From contig NC_058342.1 in NCBI RefSeq assembly GCF_905475395.1, forward strand, positions 33,314,140 to 33,378,139: 64,000 nt of DNA, given 5' to 3'. The translations under genes and the position numbers were made by a program. Below the pieces are notes generated by a model. That model saw only the letters and a list, made by a program, of their open reading frames with translations. It was not told where the DNA came from and ran no database searches. The stretch is from Chrysoperla carnea. Taxonomy: Eukaryota; Arthropoda; Insecta; Neuroptera; Chrysopidae. This document shows positions 26,501 through 38,020 of the stretch, one piece after another (the first letter of the stretch is position 1; each line of letters opens with the position of its first letter).

Positions 26501-29043
26501 AACAACAAATTTTTTACAATTTTTTCGATTTTTTCTGGGGTCCCCTTATGAAAATTACGAAAAATCGAAAAAAAGTTTTTGATCTCCAATATCGATGAAA
26601 CTCAGTACATAGGGTAATTTCGACCCAAAGAATGCAAAAATCGTATTCATTTAATGACTGGGCCGATAATTTTCGAGATAATGCTAAAAATCGACCCGAA
26701 ATATTGTTTTTCTCGAAAACTACCCGTCCAATCGATCCATTTCAACGATTTTTGAATTTTTTGGGTCAAATTTGTCTTATAAACTGATTTTAATCAAATT
26801 CCGAAACAAAAAATTTGTCACAATTTTTTCGATTTTTTCTAAGGGGTACCCCTTAAGAAAATTACGAAAAATCGAAAAAAAGTATTGGTCACCAATATCG
26901 ATGAAACTCAGTACATAAGGTAATTTCGACCCAAAACAAGCAAAAATCGTATTCATTTAATGATTGGACCAGTAGTTTTTTAGATAACGCCAGAAATCGA
27001 TCCGAAATATTGTTTTTAGACGTATCTGTGGTTGGTGTCACTCCTCTTCAGATATTTTTCAAGGTAGTTTCTTGTGGCCGCTCTATACGAAAACCATGTT
27101 CATTAAATAATTTCGCAACCGTTTTAGTCGTTATCAATTGATTTTACGATTTGAAAAAAATATGTTTTAGGTTGGCGATGGAATCCCGATGAACAGATTA
27201 CATCCGGACGTGGCTTCACCGATGACGCAACACATCGTATGATTATCAAATGGTTTGGTGATAAACCCTCACCAAATAGTCCATTATCAATACATACGTT
27301 GGTTACGCTTGGCGAAACGGCTGGTAAACGACCTGGTGATTGGTATGGACCAGCATCCGTTGCCCACATACTCAAACAAGCTGTGAAATTAGCATCAAAA
27401 GAGAACTACGAATTCGATGATATTGCTGTTTATGTTTCACAAGATTGTGCTGGTAAAATTTTTTATAAAGAAAATTCATCCGAATGGATGGCAATCGATC
27501 TTTAAAAACCTACTTAGTACGAGAATTTCGAGATTCGTGTGCAATGCGGACTTGGATAAAGTTTGCACAATAAAGTTATAACAATGGTGACTTCGACTTA
27601 AAATAACTCGCTCATGTCTGCCTTAGATTAGAGTCTTTAAACTTGAATTTTGAAGACATCTTTCTTTTAACCACAAAAAGACTGAGGGAATCTTATGAAA
27701 CCAATTTAAACGCCATCCTGATCACGCAAGCATTTTCAAAAACTAATCTCGAATGTTTTTTTCCTTTCTTTTCAGTATATATTCAAGATGTTTTGGATGA
27801 ATGTTTAGTATCATCACGGAATCCAACATCACCAAAAAAATGGAAATCCTTAGTATTATTAGTACCAGTTCGATTAGGAACGGAAAAATTGAATCCTATT
27901 TACGCTCCCTGTTTAACCACGCTATTAAGTTTTGAAAATTGTATTGGAATCATTGGTGGACGACCAAGACATTCGCTTTATTTTATTGGTTACCAAGGTA
28001 CGCAATTTCCACAAAAGTAGACAGAAAGTTTCTTCCTTAACACCTAGACCTATAGATCCTTTATGCTTTCCTTGAGGATATCCCCCAAGTCCGTTTAAAA
28101 TCGTTTGACTTTCTCAATAATCCAATTTTAAAATTTTATTTTTAGATGATAAATTAATACATTTGGATCCTCACTACTGTCAAGAGATGGTTGATGTTTG
28201 GGCACCTGGATTCCCCTTAACATCGTTTCATTGTCGATCACCACGTAAAATGCACCTTAGCAAAATGGATCCATCGTGTTGTATAGGATTTTATTGTCAT
28301 ACAGAACAAGATTTTTATAATTTTATACGCAATATTAAACCGGTAAGTTGTTCCTTGCAATATTTTATAATCAGAATGACCTACAATTCAGGTGATATCA
28401 ATTTTAAAATCAGAATGTTCGTGACCTTTTGTATTCGAATCGATTAAGGATGTATGAGTGTCAGGGTAATATTGAATAAAAGGCATTATTTTTCTTTTAT
28501 ATGAAGTTCGGTTAAGCCTAAATCAATTCTGAAAATCTTAGGGGTGGTGGGGAAGGGTTGTTCGATCAGTTAAATAAATAAATAACTTAAAAAATAGGCG
28601 TATTTTACATTGGTCTTATGGCAAAACAGTAGATTGACAATTGACTGAGTTAATTGTGTTAATATTATTAGTAAATGAGTAATATAGGTGAATTGGGTCT
28701 TGGGTCCATAGAACCCATCTTCTAAACTGTTAGAGATAGAACAAAAGTTTAAATGTAATAAATATTTTACAATATTGTAGGTTTAAAATCACTTTAAAAT
28801 TTATTTTAAAAAAATTTTTTGTTTCAGTTCCTGATTCCACCATCAGTTCATATAAATTCCACATCAGAATCAAAAAGTGGATCTGATTATCCATTATTTG
28901 TATTTTGTAATGGTAAAAGCAGTGACGCAAACACAGCACCACCAATACGATCTTTATATCCATTATTAGACTCAGAATACGCTAATTTTTCAGTACAAGA
29001 TTCTGATAATGATCTAGAAAGTGAAGAGTTCGAAGTTCTCTAA
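20535..29043 (+). CDS. Atg4: Autophagy cysteine protease Atg4 (ATG4C/D type)
   Basis: Seven exons (20535-20751, 25343-25462, 25530-25736, 27171-27452, 27776-27997, 28146-28342, 28828-29043) join in phase to 486 residues. The enzyme cuts pro-Atg8 to expose its C-terminal glycine and later releases lipidated Atg8 from membranes. The peptidase C54 fold is clear: [18 protein letters not shown] at the exon 1-2 join, [13 protein letters not shown] with catalytic Cys161, [13 protein letters not shown], and LDPHYCQ with Asp357 and His359. The exon 1-2 join resembles the C/D subgroup more than A/B. The Ser/Thr/Gln-rich N-terminus is probably disordered. The protein ends EEFEVL, a good Atg8-interacting motif. 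Intron 1 is 4.6 kb and introns 1 and 3 carry blocks of a 307-bp satellite. The gene is tail to tail with the helicase. Confidence 0.95.
21480..22092 (+). repeat. Dispersed repeat family A, copy 1 (Atg4 intron 1)
   Basis: Bounded by ATACCATGTATA near 21516 and ACATGGTATA near 22079, which form short inverted ends, and preceded by GAGTTAATTGTTGAA. Internal landmarks shared with other copies are AGAAAGATAG, ACAAAAGTTGTTTATTTTT, TTCTATCTCTAACGGTTTAC, AAGATGGGTC, a GACAGACAGAC run and AATATTTTTAAGCGTTACAA. No coding frame survives across copies. Related copies lie at 24735, 28628, 45440 and 51245. Confidence 0.8.
22985..24222. repeat. 307-bp satellite, block 1 (Atg4 intron 1)
   Basis: Four tandem units. 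The palindromic core AAGGGGTACCCCTTA starts at 23045, 23352, 23659 and 23966 (one base changed in the last), exactly 307 bases apart. Around it each unit reads CGATTTTTTCT, core, AGAAAATTACGAAAAATCG, so a 45-base imperfect hairpin can form. Further landmarks are TTTTTGGTCTCCAATATCGA, AACTCAGTACATAAGGTAAT and TTTTCGAGATAACGCCAGAA. The family is unrelated to the 316-bp satellite at 8.5-12.4 kb. Confidence 0.95.
24497..24514. promoter_or_regulatory. 18-base perfect palindrome with a CRE/ATF core (Atg4 intron 1)
   Basis: TAACGTGACGTCACGTTA equals its own reverse complement and contains TGACGTCA, the consensus for CREB/ATF-family bZIP dimers. It sits between the first 307-bp satellite block and a dispersed repeat copy. 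It may be a regulatory site or chance; nothing here tests binding. Confidence 0.4.
24735..25294 (+). repeat. Dispersed repeat family A, copy 2 (Atg4 intron 1)
   Basis: Same orientation and landmarks as the copy at 21.5 kb, including GAGTTAATTGTTGAAATACC, ATACCATGTATA at the left and TATACATGGTATA at the right, plus CAAGATGGGTC and a GACGGACAGACAACCG run. It ends about 50 bases before Atg4 exon 2, so it contributes to the region upstream of that splice acceptor. Confidence 0.8.
25868..27017. repeat. 307-bp satellite, block 2 (Atg4 intron 3)
   Basis: Nearly four units of the family seen at 23.0-24.2 kb. The core AAGGGGTACCCCTTA starts at 25923 and 26230; in the third unit (near 26535) it is damaged to CTGGGGTCCCCTTA, and it is intact again at 26841. 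The block fills most of the intron between exons 3 and 4 and stops about 150 bases before exon 4. Both blocks have the same orientation relative to the gene. Confidence 0.95.
28628..28775 (-). repeat. Dispersed repeat family A, truncated copy 3 (Atg4 intron 6)
   Basis: Starts ATTGACTGAGTTAATTG and carries TTGGGTCTTGGGTCCATAG, then CCATCTTCTAAACTGTTAGA and GATAGAACAAAAGTTTAAAT, which is the reverse complement of the central part of the copies at 21.5 and 24.7 kb. It ends close to the acceptor of the last Atg4 exon. Confidence 0.65.
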
Positions 29044-29176
29044 ATTCGAAAATTGTGTGTAAATTTTTTTAATTGTGTTTTTTTAATTTTTCTTTTTCAT
29101 GTAAATTATTCACCCATTAATATTGAACCCCACACAAATTAAGAGAAAAAAACCATTCGGGGTCAAATTGTCTGAA

Positions 29177-29182
29177 AATAAA
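29177..29182 (+). terminator. Polyadenylation signal of Atg4
   Basis: AATAAA lies about 134 bases after the Atg4 stop codon. It is the nearest canonical signal on the plus strand. Confidence 0.5.
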
Positions 29183-31437
29183 GGTAAAAGGCCATTCTTA
29201 AGGGAGTATTCTGGTTTAGAAGCCTAAATTGTAGGCATTTTTCAAACTAAGATTATAAGAAAATTTTTAAAAATTAAAAATTCTTCGAATGTGAAGTGGG
29301 GGCTACAAAATACACAGCAATAAAATACTTACTGAGGATTACGACTTACCGAGCCTCGAGTTATCGAGATTTCACTGTAGTAAAAGGGAGGCTGAACTGC
29401 AGAAGTCTGTCAAGGCCTTTTTATCAACATTTAATGAATCTTTACCAGAAAATTCGCTGCATCCCCGAAAATAATTCGAATTTTGAACAATCCACCAAAA
29501 AAATTGATTTTTTCAAATTTCTAGACCAGAAAACCGCGTTAACACGCTGACCAAAAGTATCTTTTATCTCTAAAATGGTTCAAATCTGAAACATAGCAAT
29601 AATTCACGGCTACTAATACTTTTGGAACTCTGGTCCCATTCAATTTCTAGACGATTTAACCGAAAGGTGTTTTTCATTTAATTTATGAGGTATCCTTTAT
29701 CATCCTAATTCACATTCTCCTAGTTTTTAAGTATTTTTAAGTGATACATCCCCACCCTTTTATTGTTAGTGCGCATATAATATGCGCAATATTCGTTTTA
29801 TTTTCCCATTTGTATTAAATTTTAAATATTAATTATTATAAAGACTTTACAATTATAGATTTGATACAAATTTTGAACGAATCAAACTTAAATCAAATGA
29901 AAATTGTACATTTTTAAACCTCAATTTTTTTTGGATCCAATTTGTGGATCAAAATTATAATTGTAAAGCTATTGTTAAAAATTTGTTGGTCACTATTTTC
30001 TAGTGACATTATTTTGCGTGCAAAGCAGCACTAACTTATAACAAAAAAAAAATTGTAAATTAAAAAAGAAATCAAAATGGCGCTATACATTTCTTATGAC
30101 TCAACTGCAAAATCTTCGCGACCCGGACACCCGTCAACAATAAAATGTGATGGTCGCCTATTCCTAACGTTTTCTCGATAAAGAATTAAAAAGGTGCTAA
30201 AATATATTTCGAGATAATTTTTCAATTGCAAATCGATAGAATATTGGATTTGAATACTAAGAAAGACTCCATCTAGTGATAATAAAAAGAACTTTAGTTT
30301 ATAACGCCCATAGTTATCCATTAAAGAATAATTTCGATTGGTTATTTTAAACTTGCGTCTTTGAATAGATAAGTGGCATACTGAATGTATTAATTACTAG
30401 CAGTTGTCTGAATACTTCGCTGGGCAATTTCAACGTTAAAAACAAAGACAATTACGACATCGAAATTTTAAATATGATATATGTTATCCATTAAATAATT
30501 ATTTCATTTTGTTATTGATTACTAGCAGTTACCTGGCTGCTTCTCTATGGTATTTTAACCTAAAAAACAAAGATTACTGCGTTATACCCTTCATTTCCCT
30601 TCCCCTTACTTATGCTCCTTTTTTTTCTCAAAACCAAAGGTTTAATCATTGATTTTTATTGATTACTTCGAATCGGAATATTGACAACACATTCAAGTAT
30701 TTTGGAAGATTGATATGAATATTATCCATAGACATAATATCATAGAGCTGTAAAGCCATAATAGTAGGCGTGCAAGAGAGATGAAGACAGCAATACACGT
30801 CTACTTTATCTGCCTCTCCGTACTGCGATCAATCGTATGCCAATGACAGCTCTATGGTATTCGCTCGAAAGTATATGAATTAACAAAAGAAAACCGAGCT
30901 CAAGAACAGTTTACAACACTCGGCTTTTTTTTTGAAATTATTTATCAAAAACGAATGAACGCGCACTTATTTAAATTACGAAACAATAAATTTTAGTATT
31001 TACGGGTGCCCGGGTCATGGGCTTATAACTAAAGATACTTTTTTATGGTGATGCTTGTCACTTATTTTGCACGTCAATAGACAAACTAAAATTCTTCGAA
31101 ATTTTATGACAGAATAGGGGTAGGGCATCATTATGAAAAGATATCCTAAAATGGAATCTTCCACATTGATGTGGCTGAACTTATCTCCTTCTCTTAGTGC
31201 TATTGATAGAGCTAAAATAAGAAAGGGTGTCACAATAAAAATTTCAATTTTCAACATGTCAGACAACGGACACTCGAATTATTCCCAAATTTTCATTTGT
31301 TCTTTCAAATATTACGCCCGATTTTAGACCTATAATTCCTAAACACATATCGGCATCTAATGAGAAGAGGTAGCTAAGTTCAACCACCTTCCATTTTTAG
31401 CTTAAACAAATAACTCAAAACTTTATGAAAATCATTA
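29183..31437. other. Convergent intergenic region, no gene seen
   Basis: This AT-rich DNA separates the tail-to-tail Atg4 and helicase genes. The short frames at 29296, 30094 and 31015-31327 show no family features, and none is supported by splice-compatible neighbours. Confidence 0.4.
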
Positions 31438-31443
31438 TTTATT
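31438..31443 (-). terminator. Polyadenylation signal of the helicase gene
   Basis: TTTATT on the plus strand, AATAAA on the minus strand, lies about 70 bases after the helicase stop codon. It is supported by motif and position only. Confidence 0.5.
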
Positions 31444-31513
31444 TATCAAAATATTTTTTTTGGACATCATTTCAAAAATCAACAAAAAAACAAATAAAGA
31501 TATAGCTTTAAAT

Positions 31514-34500
31514 TTAAGTGGTTGGTTGTTTCTTTTTAATCTTTCGTTTCTTTTTAACATTTTTAAGTCGTTGATTTTTATCCGCCATTAATTGTTTTTC
31601 ATTATCCAAATCCAATTTCGTTTGTTCCAGTGCTTTTTGGTAAACTTCTGTTGGTGTTTCATTTTGAATGATCTCATCTTCAACAGTTATATCCTCTAGA
31701 TTCACTTGATTCGTAAATAATTTCAAGAAATATGATTTTTGTTTTGTATTTACTAAGGTAATTGCTGTTCCTGTTTTTCCGGCTCGTCCTGTACGTCCTA
31801 CACGATGCACATACGTTTCAATATGCTTAGGTGCATTGTATGATATTACATAGTCCACATCCGGAATGTCGAGACCTCGAGCTAGGGCATCTGTACTTAC
31901 CAAACTGAAAAAAAAAAGATTTTTACGATGTTAGAGAAGTAATTAATCAATAAAAGTAGGGTAGGGCATAATAATAGTAATAAAACAAAAGAGGGGTACC
32001 GCTAGTGGGTCCCTAGCACCTAGACCAAGAGTCCTGTGCCCTCCGAAGACAAGACGTCTTCGGGTAGGAGGCGCTATTAAAATCAGAATAAGCTAAAGGA
32101 TTCTACCGAGGCCAGACGCACACACAGAGAGCCCATAGCTTCTCCGTCGGGATCTCTTCCAAGAAAGATAGATCCAAGGTTTCAAACCCGAACATTTTGA
32201 ATCTATGGCTTTCCTTCATTGAAAATTTCTGGGTTTTCCCCATTTCCACAATCCCCTTAAGTGCTTTTTGTGTTAATTTACGTAAAATTGATAACTTACA
32301 TGTTAATTTTTCCAGTTGAAAAGTTCGTTAAAGTGATTTTCCTTGAATTCGGACTCATAATACTCGATAATTCTTCCACAATAAACTGATTATTGGACAT
32401 ATGACGTAATAACAAAGTTAACCGATGTGCTTCTAAACCGCTACCGGTAAAACATAGAGCTTTCGTCATTTTAAACTTCGTAATTAAATAGAACAAAACT
32501 TGTGGTTTCATTTCAATCGAACAGATTAAATACTTGTGATTTAATTCTTGTGGCATTGCTAATTTTCCAACAATATCATCATTTTTCACATTTTCTAATT
32601 CAATTTGACCATTGGCTGTGTTCGATGTGAACAGTTTTGGTTTAAATAATCCAATTTGATATAATTTCTCTGGATCCTGTGTTAATGTTGCGGATGCAAG
32701 AATTTTTTGTGGTGGAGGATTCGTATTTTGGAAAGTTTGTAAATTTATTTTACCAACACGAAAATTTGCTTCCTCTACAAAAAAAAATTCATATAAATAG
32801 TACACTAATAAAATTTTTTACTTGAAAGTTTTGGGACAGCCTGTAATTTTTTATACCTTTTCGCATATGTTGTTCCAAGTGATAAATCCAATCATTTTGT
32901 TCGCGATCAATCATTCGATCTGCTTCGTCCAAAATTAAGAATTTTAAGTGTTTTAACGTAAATCCAGGTGTCATATGAATATGATCCACAAGTCTTCCAG
33001 GAGTGGTTACTATTATATCGCTTAAATGAATATATTCCTGGTCATCGACTACAAAATGATAAAAAAAAGCAATTAGCACAGGTTAATCGGGAGGTCTCGT
33101 TTTAATTCGTTTTGGAAACTTTCGTATTCAAATTCTCTGATGACCTCACTTGTAGGGTCTGTATGAAGGACGATCTGACGATTATCTATACATGTTATTT
33201 GCACCTGCAAGGCATGCAAGACCTTTAGACAAAGAGACTAGGAATCCGCCAACACAAAAGCTTCCAATAACTACATAGCCCTCTTTGCATACTTTTTCGT
33301 ATTATTGTCTTCTGTTCGGCTTCAAATGGTATTCTACCCGTGCATAAAGTCACCCGAACTTTTGTTAATTTTGCAAATTTTCTAAATACTTCAAACACTT
33401 GACTTGCAAGTTCTTTTACAGGCAAAACAACCACCGCACGAATTTTCCGTACAACTTGATATTTTAATGCCTGAAATTATATTTATATAATTATCCATTT
33501 TTAAAAACTTGCAATGGTCGGAAATTTCGAAAAACTGACCAAAATCCAAAACATGAAATTTCTATATAAAAAAATTAATCGAATTCCAAAAGCAGAGAGA
33601 TTTGAAAAAGGTTGGAAATTTTTAGTAGGGTCTGTAAGGTCTAGGCCTACTACATTTTAGTCAGATTTTTGAATTTTCCAACCACTATGCGACTTTAAAA
33701 AAACAAATTACTTGAATAACGGGTATAACAAAAGCTAAGGTTTTGCCACTACCTGTGGCAGCGGAAATACATATATCACGTGGCCAATATGGATAAGGTT
33801 TATTGATTTCTTGTAGAAAATATGGAATAACAGCTGATTGTACTGGAAAATAATGTGTTACACCACTTTCTCGTAACAAATCCTGAAATTGTTTTTCCAC
33901 GTACATAACATCTTCAATTTTCACTTTCAACTCTTTTAAATTTCCATCAACTTGAACCGGATGTGTTAACCAATGGGGCAAAACTCGTTTTACCTAGAAA
34001 TTTCATCAATCAATATATCAATATTTATGTTTTAATCGAGGAAATAAAGTATTTGACTCAGAAAGAAACTCCGTGCCAACATATTTTTATGGAAGCCGAT
34101 GAAAAATGATTTCTGAGTGTACTCAACAAAATTTCATCCAAAAAGATGTTTAGATGTTATATGTTAAACAATTCTAAGCATTTTTTCTCTCCTGACAATT
34201 TTCACCAAAATTGATTATTTTGTGGATCTAGTCTTAAAAAGGGTATGATATTATATTTTGGACCATTCTAAACACTTTTTGACTCTTGACATTTTTTACA
34301 CAACCTCGCCGTTTTCGATATATAAGCGTTTGAAAAAAAGCCTAATTTTTCAAAAGTAAGGTTAAGTAAAAAGTGTTTTATAACAATATGACCAAAAAAG
34401 AGTTGGAAGAAAGTACTTTCTGTCTAATAATGACCCATAAATTTGGGAATTTCCCAATAAAACGAGCGGGTAATAACTAGTAATATTAAATTTCGATACA

Positions 34501-34903
34501 TACTTCTTTAATTTTATTAAGTTTATCATTTCCAATAACTTGAAATGAAAATTCTGTTTGAGGTTTTTCAATATCATTTTCTTTAGGTAGAACAATTTCA
34601 ATTTCTTCTTTTTGTTGGGGTACCTCTGGTAACCTCTCATGTTCATTGATAACCTCTGTTTTATGTTTCTTTGATAGTGGAAATGCTTTTTTAAATTTAA
34701 TCTTCTCGCGATTACGTTTCCGTTTTTCTGTCTTCTTTAATAATCGTTCTAAATTCTTTTCGGCTACCTCTTTTGGAACTTTATCGGTTGACGATACGAT
34801 TGTATCGTCTCCAACATATCTAAAATAAAATTTTCTGTGTGATATTTTTACGAACCACTTTGTATTATATTAATGATTACCTTCGTATTTGAAATAAAGA
34901 CAT
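31514..34903 (-). CDS. Dbp73D: DEAD-box RNA helicase, DDX51/Dbp73D type
   Basis: Seven minus-strand exons, 5' to 3': 34903-34881, 34819-34504, 33993-33712, 33470-33293, 33048-32857, 32774-32300 and 31904-31514. They join in phase to 618 residues. The yeast relative Dbp6 works in the nucleolus on 60S ribosomal subunit assembly, and vertebrate DDX51 in 28S rRNA 3' end processing. The start [11 protein letters not shown] resembles DDX51 N-termini. A Lys/Glu-rich leader (about 1-110) precedes LPHWL and the core: AATGSGKT (191-198), PVKELASQV (motif Ia), TPGR (282-285), DEAD (307-310), SAT (358-360), [10 protein letters not shown] (492-501) and HRVGRTGR (522-529). The Lys-rich C-terminus suits an RNA-binding nucleolar protein. 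The 23-base first exon and the GTATGC donor of exon 4 are the least certain borders. Human DDX51 is 666 residues, so this length is normal. Confidence 0.93.
31968..32200 (-). mobile_element. Dispersed retroelement-like repeat family B, copy 1
   Basis: It lies in the last helicase intron. It reads GGGGTACCGCTAGTGGGTCC, CTAGCACCTAGACCAAGAGT, then TCTTCGGGTAGGAGGCGCTA and AGCTAAAGGATTCTACCGAG, and is closely matched at 62255-62460 and more distantly at 42359-42610. A short TAATAATAGTAAT run at its left edge would be the 3' tail if the element lies on the minus strand, as a non-LTR or SINE tail would. The GC content is higher than the surroundings. The class is not certain. Confidence 0.65.
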
Positions 34904-36549
34904 TATTTAAACTCAAACGTTTTGATATTTTAAGAAAATATCAATAATAAAATGTTTAATACTTAAATTTTTTATTAATTTATAATTTTACTGATTTTGT
35001 AAATACACATGGTTCACATTTTTATATTTTGTAGCCATCTGTAGGAAAGTTTATGAATATAAACAAAAACCATAAAGATATTATTACGAGATAGAGATCC
35101 AAAAGTATCAAATTTCATTTATCTAAACTGTGATCGATAAATTGATAATTATATTACGATTAAAATTTGTTTTAATTATCGCTTGAAATTTCTCCGAAAT
35201 TACCCAATTTACATAGGATTTTGGTAACAGAGTAAAATATCCCCGTACATTAACATTTCGTCCCTTAACTATTAAATATGCAAAAAATGCACAAATATTA
35301 TATTAAAATTGTTTAATATTGTTATTGGAATACCCAGGCGTTCTACGAGTTTACCCTACTGTTAATGGGGTCGAGTTAGCACGGGTTTTTAAATTTTTTG
35401 GCTCTTTCGTTAACTCTATAATGAAATATCCAGGAATGCGAGTTGGCTGTTGATATTCTAGGGGTTCTAGTTATCTTTTACGAAGGGTAATTTTTTTCTA
35501 AGTGTATGTTAACTAAGAATAAAATGATTTAAGGATGAATTTACGAACATGAAATGATCGAAGAATAAATTTGTATTATTTACACCTATTCTATTTTATA
35601 CTATCTCTATGGTGAAAACTGAATGGAAAAAAATGTCTTCCATTTTGATACGTCAATTCATAAACATAGTTTTTTATCTTTGTTGGAAGCATATAAAACG
35701 ACTGAAATGGCCTACATAGAATGGAAAATTTTTCTCTTTAAAAGCCTACGAATAGAGAAAATAGAATTTCAACAATAATTCATAAAATATTATGGGAAAA
35801 TTAAATGTTTTAAAGAAAAGATTGAAATTTATTTATATTGGATTTTGTTTAGTCATAGAGTTCATAAAGGAATCTATATTATCGATAGTACTGATCTTTG
35901 TTTAATAAATGAAGTAAATTAATGAAAATCAAAAACAATTAATTAAAATTATATATAAGTTTGTTTTTTACAAAATTATTTCTTAAAATAATGAAAAAAT
36001 ATTTACTAATCGATTATATTGAAAATCAAAAAATCTTTGATAACTATTTTATATAATCATAGATGGTAGCACTCGTAATGTAAAATGGTCCCTAATCTAA
36101 GGTTAGATTTTATGTATATTTTCTGGGATTTTTAAAAAATATTTTCAATTAATTAGCCTGAAATATTTCGATTTCTAGTTAGGAATTATTTTCTTTTTCA
36201 TAATAATTATGATCGTTTTGGTCGATTATTTTCAAAACTTTGTTCTACAATGTTTACCTGAACTCCTGAAAAATAAATATAACCAATAAAAATGTTATTT
36301 TTAAGCAATGGCTTTATTTCGATTGATCTTATCAGTTTTCTAAGAAGACACAAAATAATGTTGCAAATTATCCTTTATTTACTTTAGAGACACTCCATAG
36401 TTTAGAGATTTGCATACGTACTATGTATCGACTACCGGGTGGTAATTTATGATGGAGCGAAGTTTTATAGAATGTATTGTAAGCATAAAGGTGCAATTCC
36501 ATGATAACGCTTGACGCTAACTTTTGATCACATGGTATATAAGTCAAGT
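34904..36549. other. Upstream flank of the helicase gene, no gene seen
   Basis: AT-rich DNA between the minus-strand helicase start and a decayed retroelement. The helicase promoter should be in the first few hundred bases. I see no TATA box in a convincing place and no coding frame with family features. Confidence 0.4.
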
Positions 36550-36996
36550 TGAAAACTGGTCCAGAAGATGAATCCACCCGCACAAGATCTGTGGGCCGTC
36601 TGCAAGACTTTTATGCTGAGTGATTGGACCCAAATGTGGAATACATCGTCTAAAAGGCCCAAACTGTATGAGCTACAGCTAATCCCATCACTTGAAAACA
36701 AGGTTCCACAAATGGGACGTGGGTTGAAAAAATATAACTATGATTGGCCGTTTGAGAACAGGACACAACTCATTACCCGCCCATCTACATCGAATACAAA
36801 TTGTCCCCGACACCAGATGTAGATGCGGCTATCATTATTGTGATATAAATCACATCACGTTTGCTCTGCCTTTGCTCTCTAGCCCTTACGGATGTTTTTG
36901 TCCCTTATTATATTCCCCACCTCCTATCCTTAAATAATTATGAAATCCTTTCTGAAATTTGTACCTTCCTTAACAAGTCCAAACTCCAAATTTAAA
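36550..36996 (+). mobile_element. Decayed non-LTR retrotransposon C-terminus
   Basis: Read in three successive frames, the plus strand gives a typical ORF2 tail. The first frame (36568 on) has W...W spacing and ends in PQMGRGLKKYNYDW; a frame change near 36740 gives GRLRTGHNSLPAHLHRIQIV then CRCGYHYCDINHITFA, a cysteine/histidine motif; a further shift gives EILSEICTFLNKSKLQI and a stop at 36993-36995. Two frameshifts and loss of everything upstream make it a dead, 5'-truncated copy. It is a different subfamily from the copies at 2.7 and 15 kb. Confidence 0.75.
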
Positions 36997-37933
36997 TGCA
37001 ATCTCCCCCTCCCCCCTCTTGTTTTTTTCTCTTTTATTACAATTATTTTGCTTTTGTTATAAAAATTTTTATAAAATAATGTTATAAATAAATAAGTCAA
37101 TTTGACAAGTTGCAAAAAATGTTCCACCCTGTATGAATGTAAGATAACGCCATCTATAATGATACGATGTAAGTTTGAATTTTATTGAAGAAACAAACAA
37201 TCTATATTTTATAAAGAATAAGAAGAAATAGCCCAATTGTTAAATAAGCTTGCCTCCCCAATAACTGTCTGTGTCGCCATTGGATTCTGATTCTGTATAA
37301 TGTAGGTATTAATTTTGATTGAATAAAAATCATTGAATTTCACAATATTCGTTATAATTTGGATAAATAAAAATAATAAAAAATTGATAAATAAATACTA
37401 AAGTGCTCATTTAAAATTGTTTAACTGTTGTTTAATGTAAATATTTAACAGTGGGTTATGTGTTACAGGTTCAATAAATACTGAGTTTTTAATGTCAAAA
37501 CAATTTTTAGTATTGAAAAATGCTGATAACAGGTACTGAACTTTTTATGTTTTATGCGTTAAATTTGCTGTACTCATTACGGCAAACGTTTGAATAACCT
37601 TACTTGATCGAATTCACGTCGATTCTCTAACAAATAAACACTTTTTTTTAACTTCTAAACCGTTAACTTACAATTTACGAATACCAAGTAACCAAAATAT
37701 TATGGTACAGTGGAACCTATTTATGTCACCATTCATGTCATCTTCTATTGTGTTTGATTTACTATTTATGACATATTATGTCAATTTTTAAGTGTTTTCA
37801 AGTGACATTTTATTTTGATTCAGGTAATTTGTGCAAAGTTTTTGTGTCTATATAATTGAAAAAAAAATAAAACAAACTGAAACTGAAAACTACTTGTTAC
37901 GAATACGCTACAAAATTTATACAAATCAACGTT
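36997..37933. other. Nipped-B upstream flank
   Basis: AT-rich DNA with no coding frame. It should contain the Nipped-B promoter. A GT-rich segment with repeated TTATGTCA/TTATGACA words lies at about 37720-37785. No TATA box is convincing. Confidence 0.35.
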
Positions 37934-37963
37934 ATGGGATTCGTGAGTAAGTTGTGATTGTGG

Positions 37964-38011
37964 ATGAACTCAGGCGACGCCATGGTTCGACAGAGCCTTG
38001 TGCATCGGTAG
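37964..38011 (+). promoter_or_regulatory. Upstream open reading frame in the Nipped-B leader
   Basis: ATG at 37964 opens a 15-codon frame that stops at TAG 38009-38011, nine bases before the Nipped-B ATG at 38021. A second in-frame ATG at 37982 sits in a strong context (GCC before, G after). A separate ATG at 37934 opens a seven-codon frame (stop at 37955-37957). Such frames often lower main-frame translation. It applies only if transcription starts upstream of 37934. A good donor-like sequence, GTGAGTAAGT, at 37943 leaves open a spliced leader that would remove part of this. Confidence 0.45.
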
Positions 38012-38020
38012 TGTTTGACC

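Noticed and set aside
30700-30860. Short GC-richer segment near GAGCTGTAAAGCCATAATAG as an RNA gene
   Set aside because: TAGAGCTGT/ACAGCTCTA words at 30745 and 30845 form a distant inverted pair, but no known RNA fold or family was recognised.
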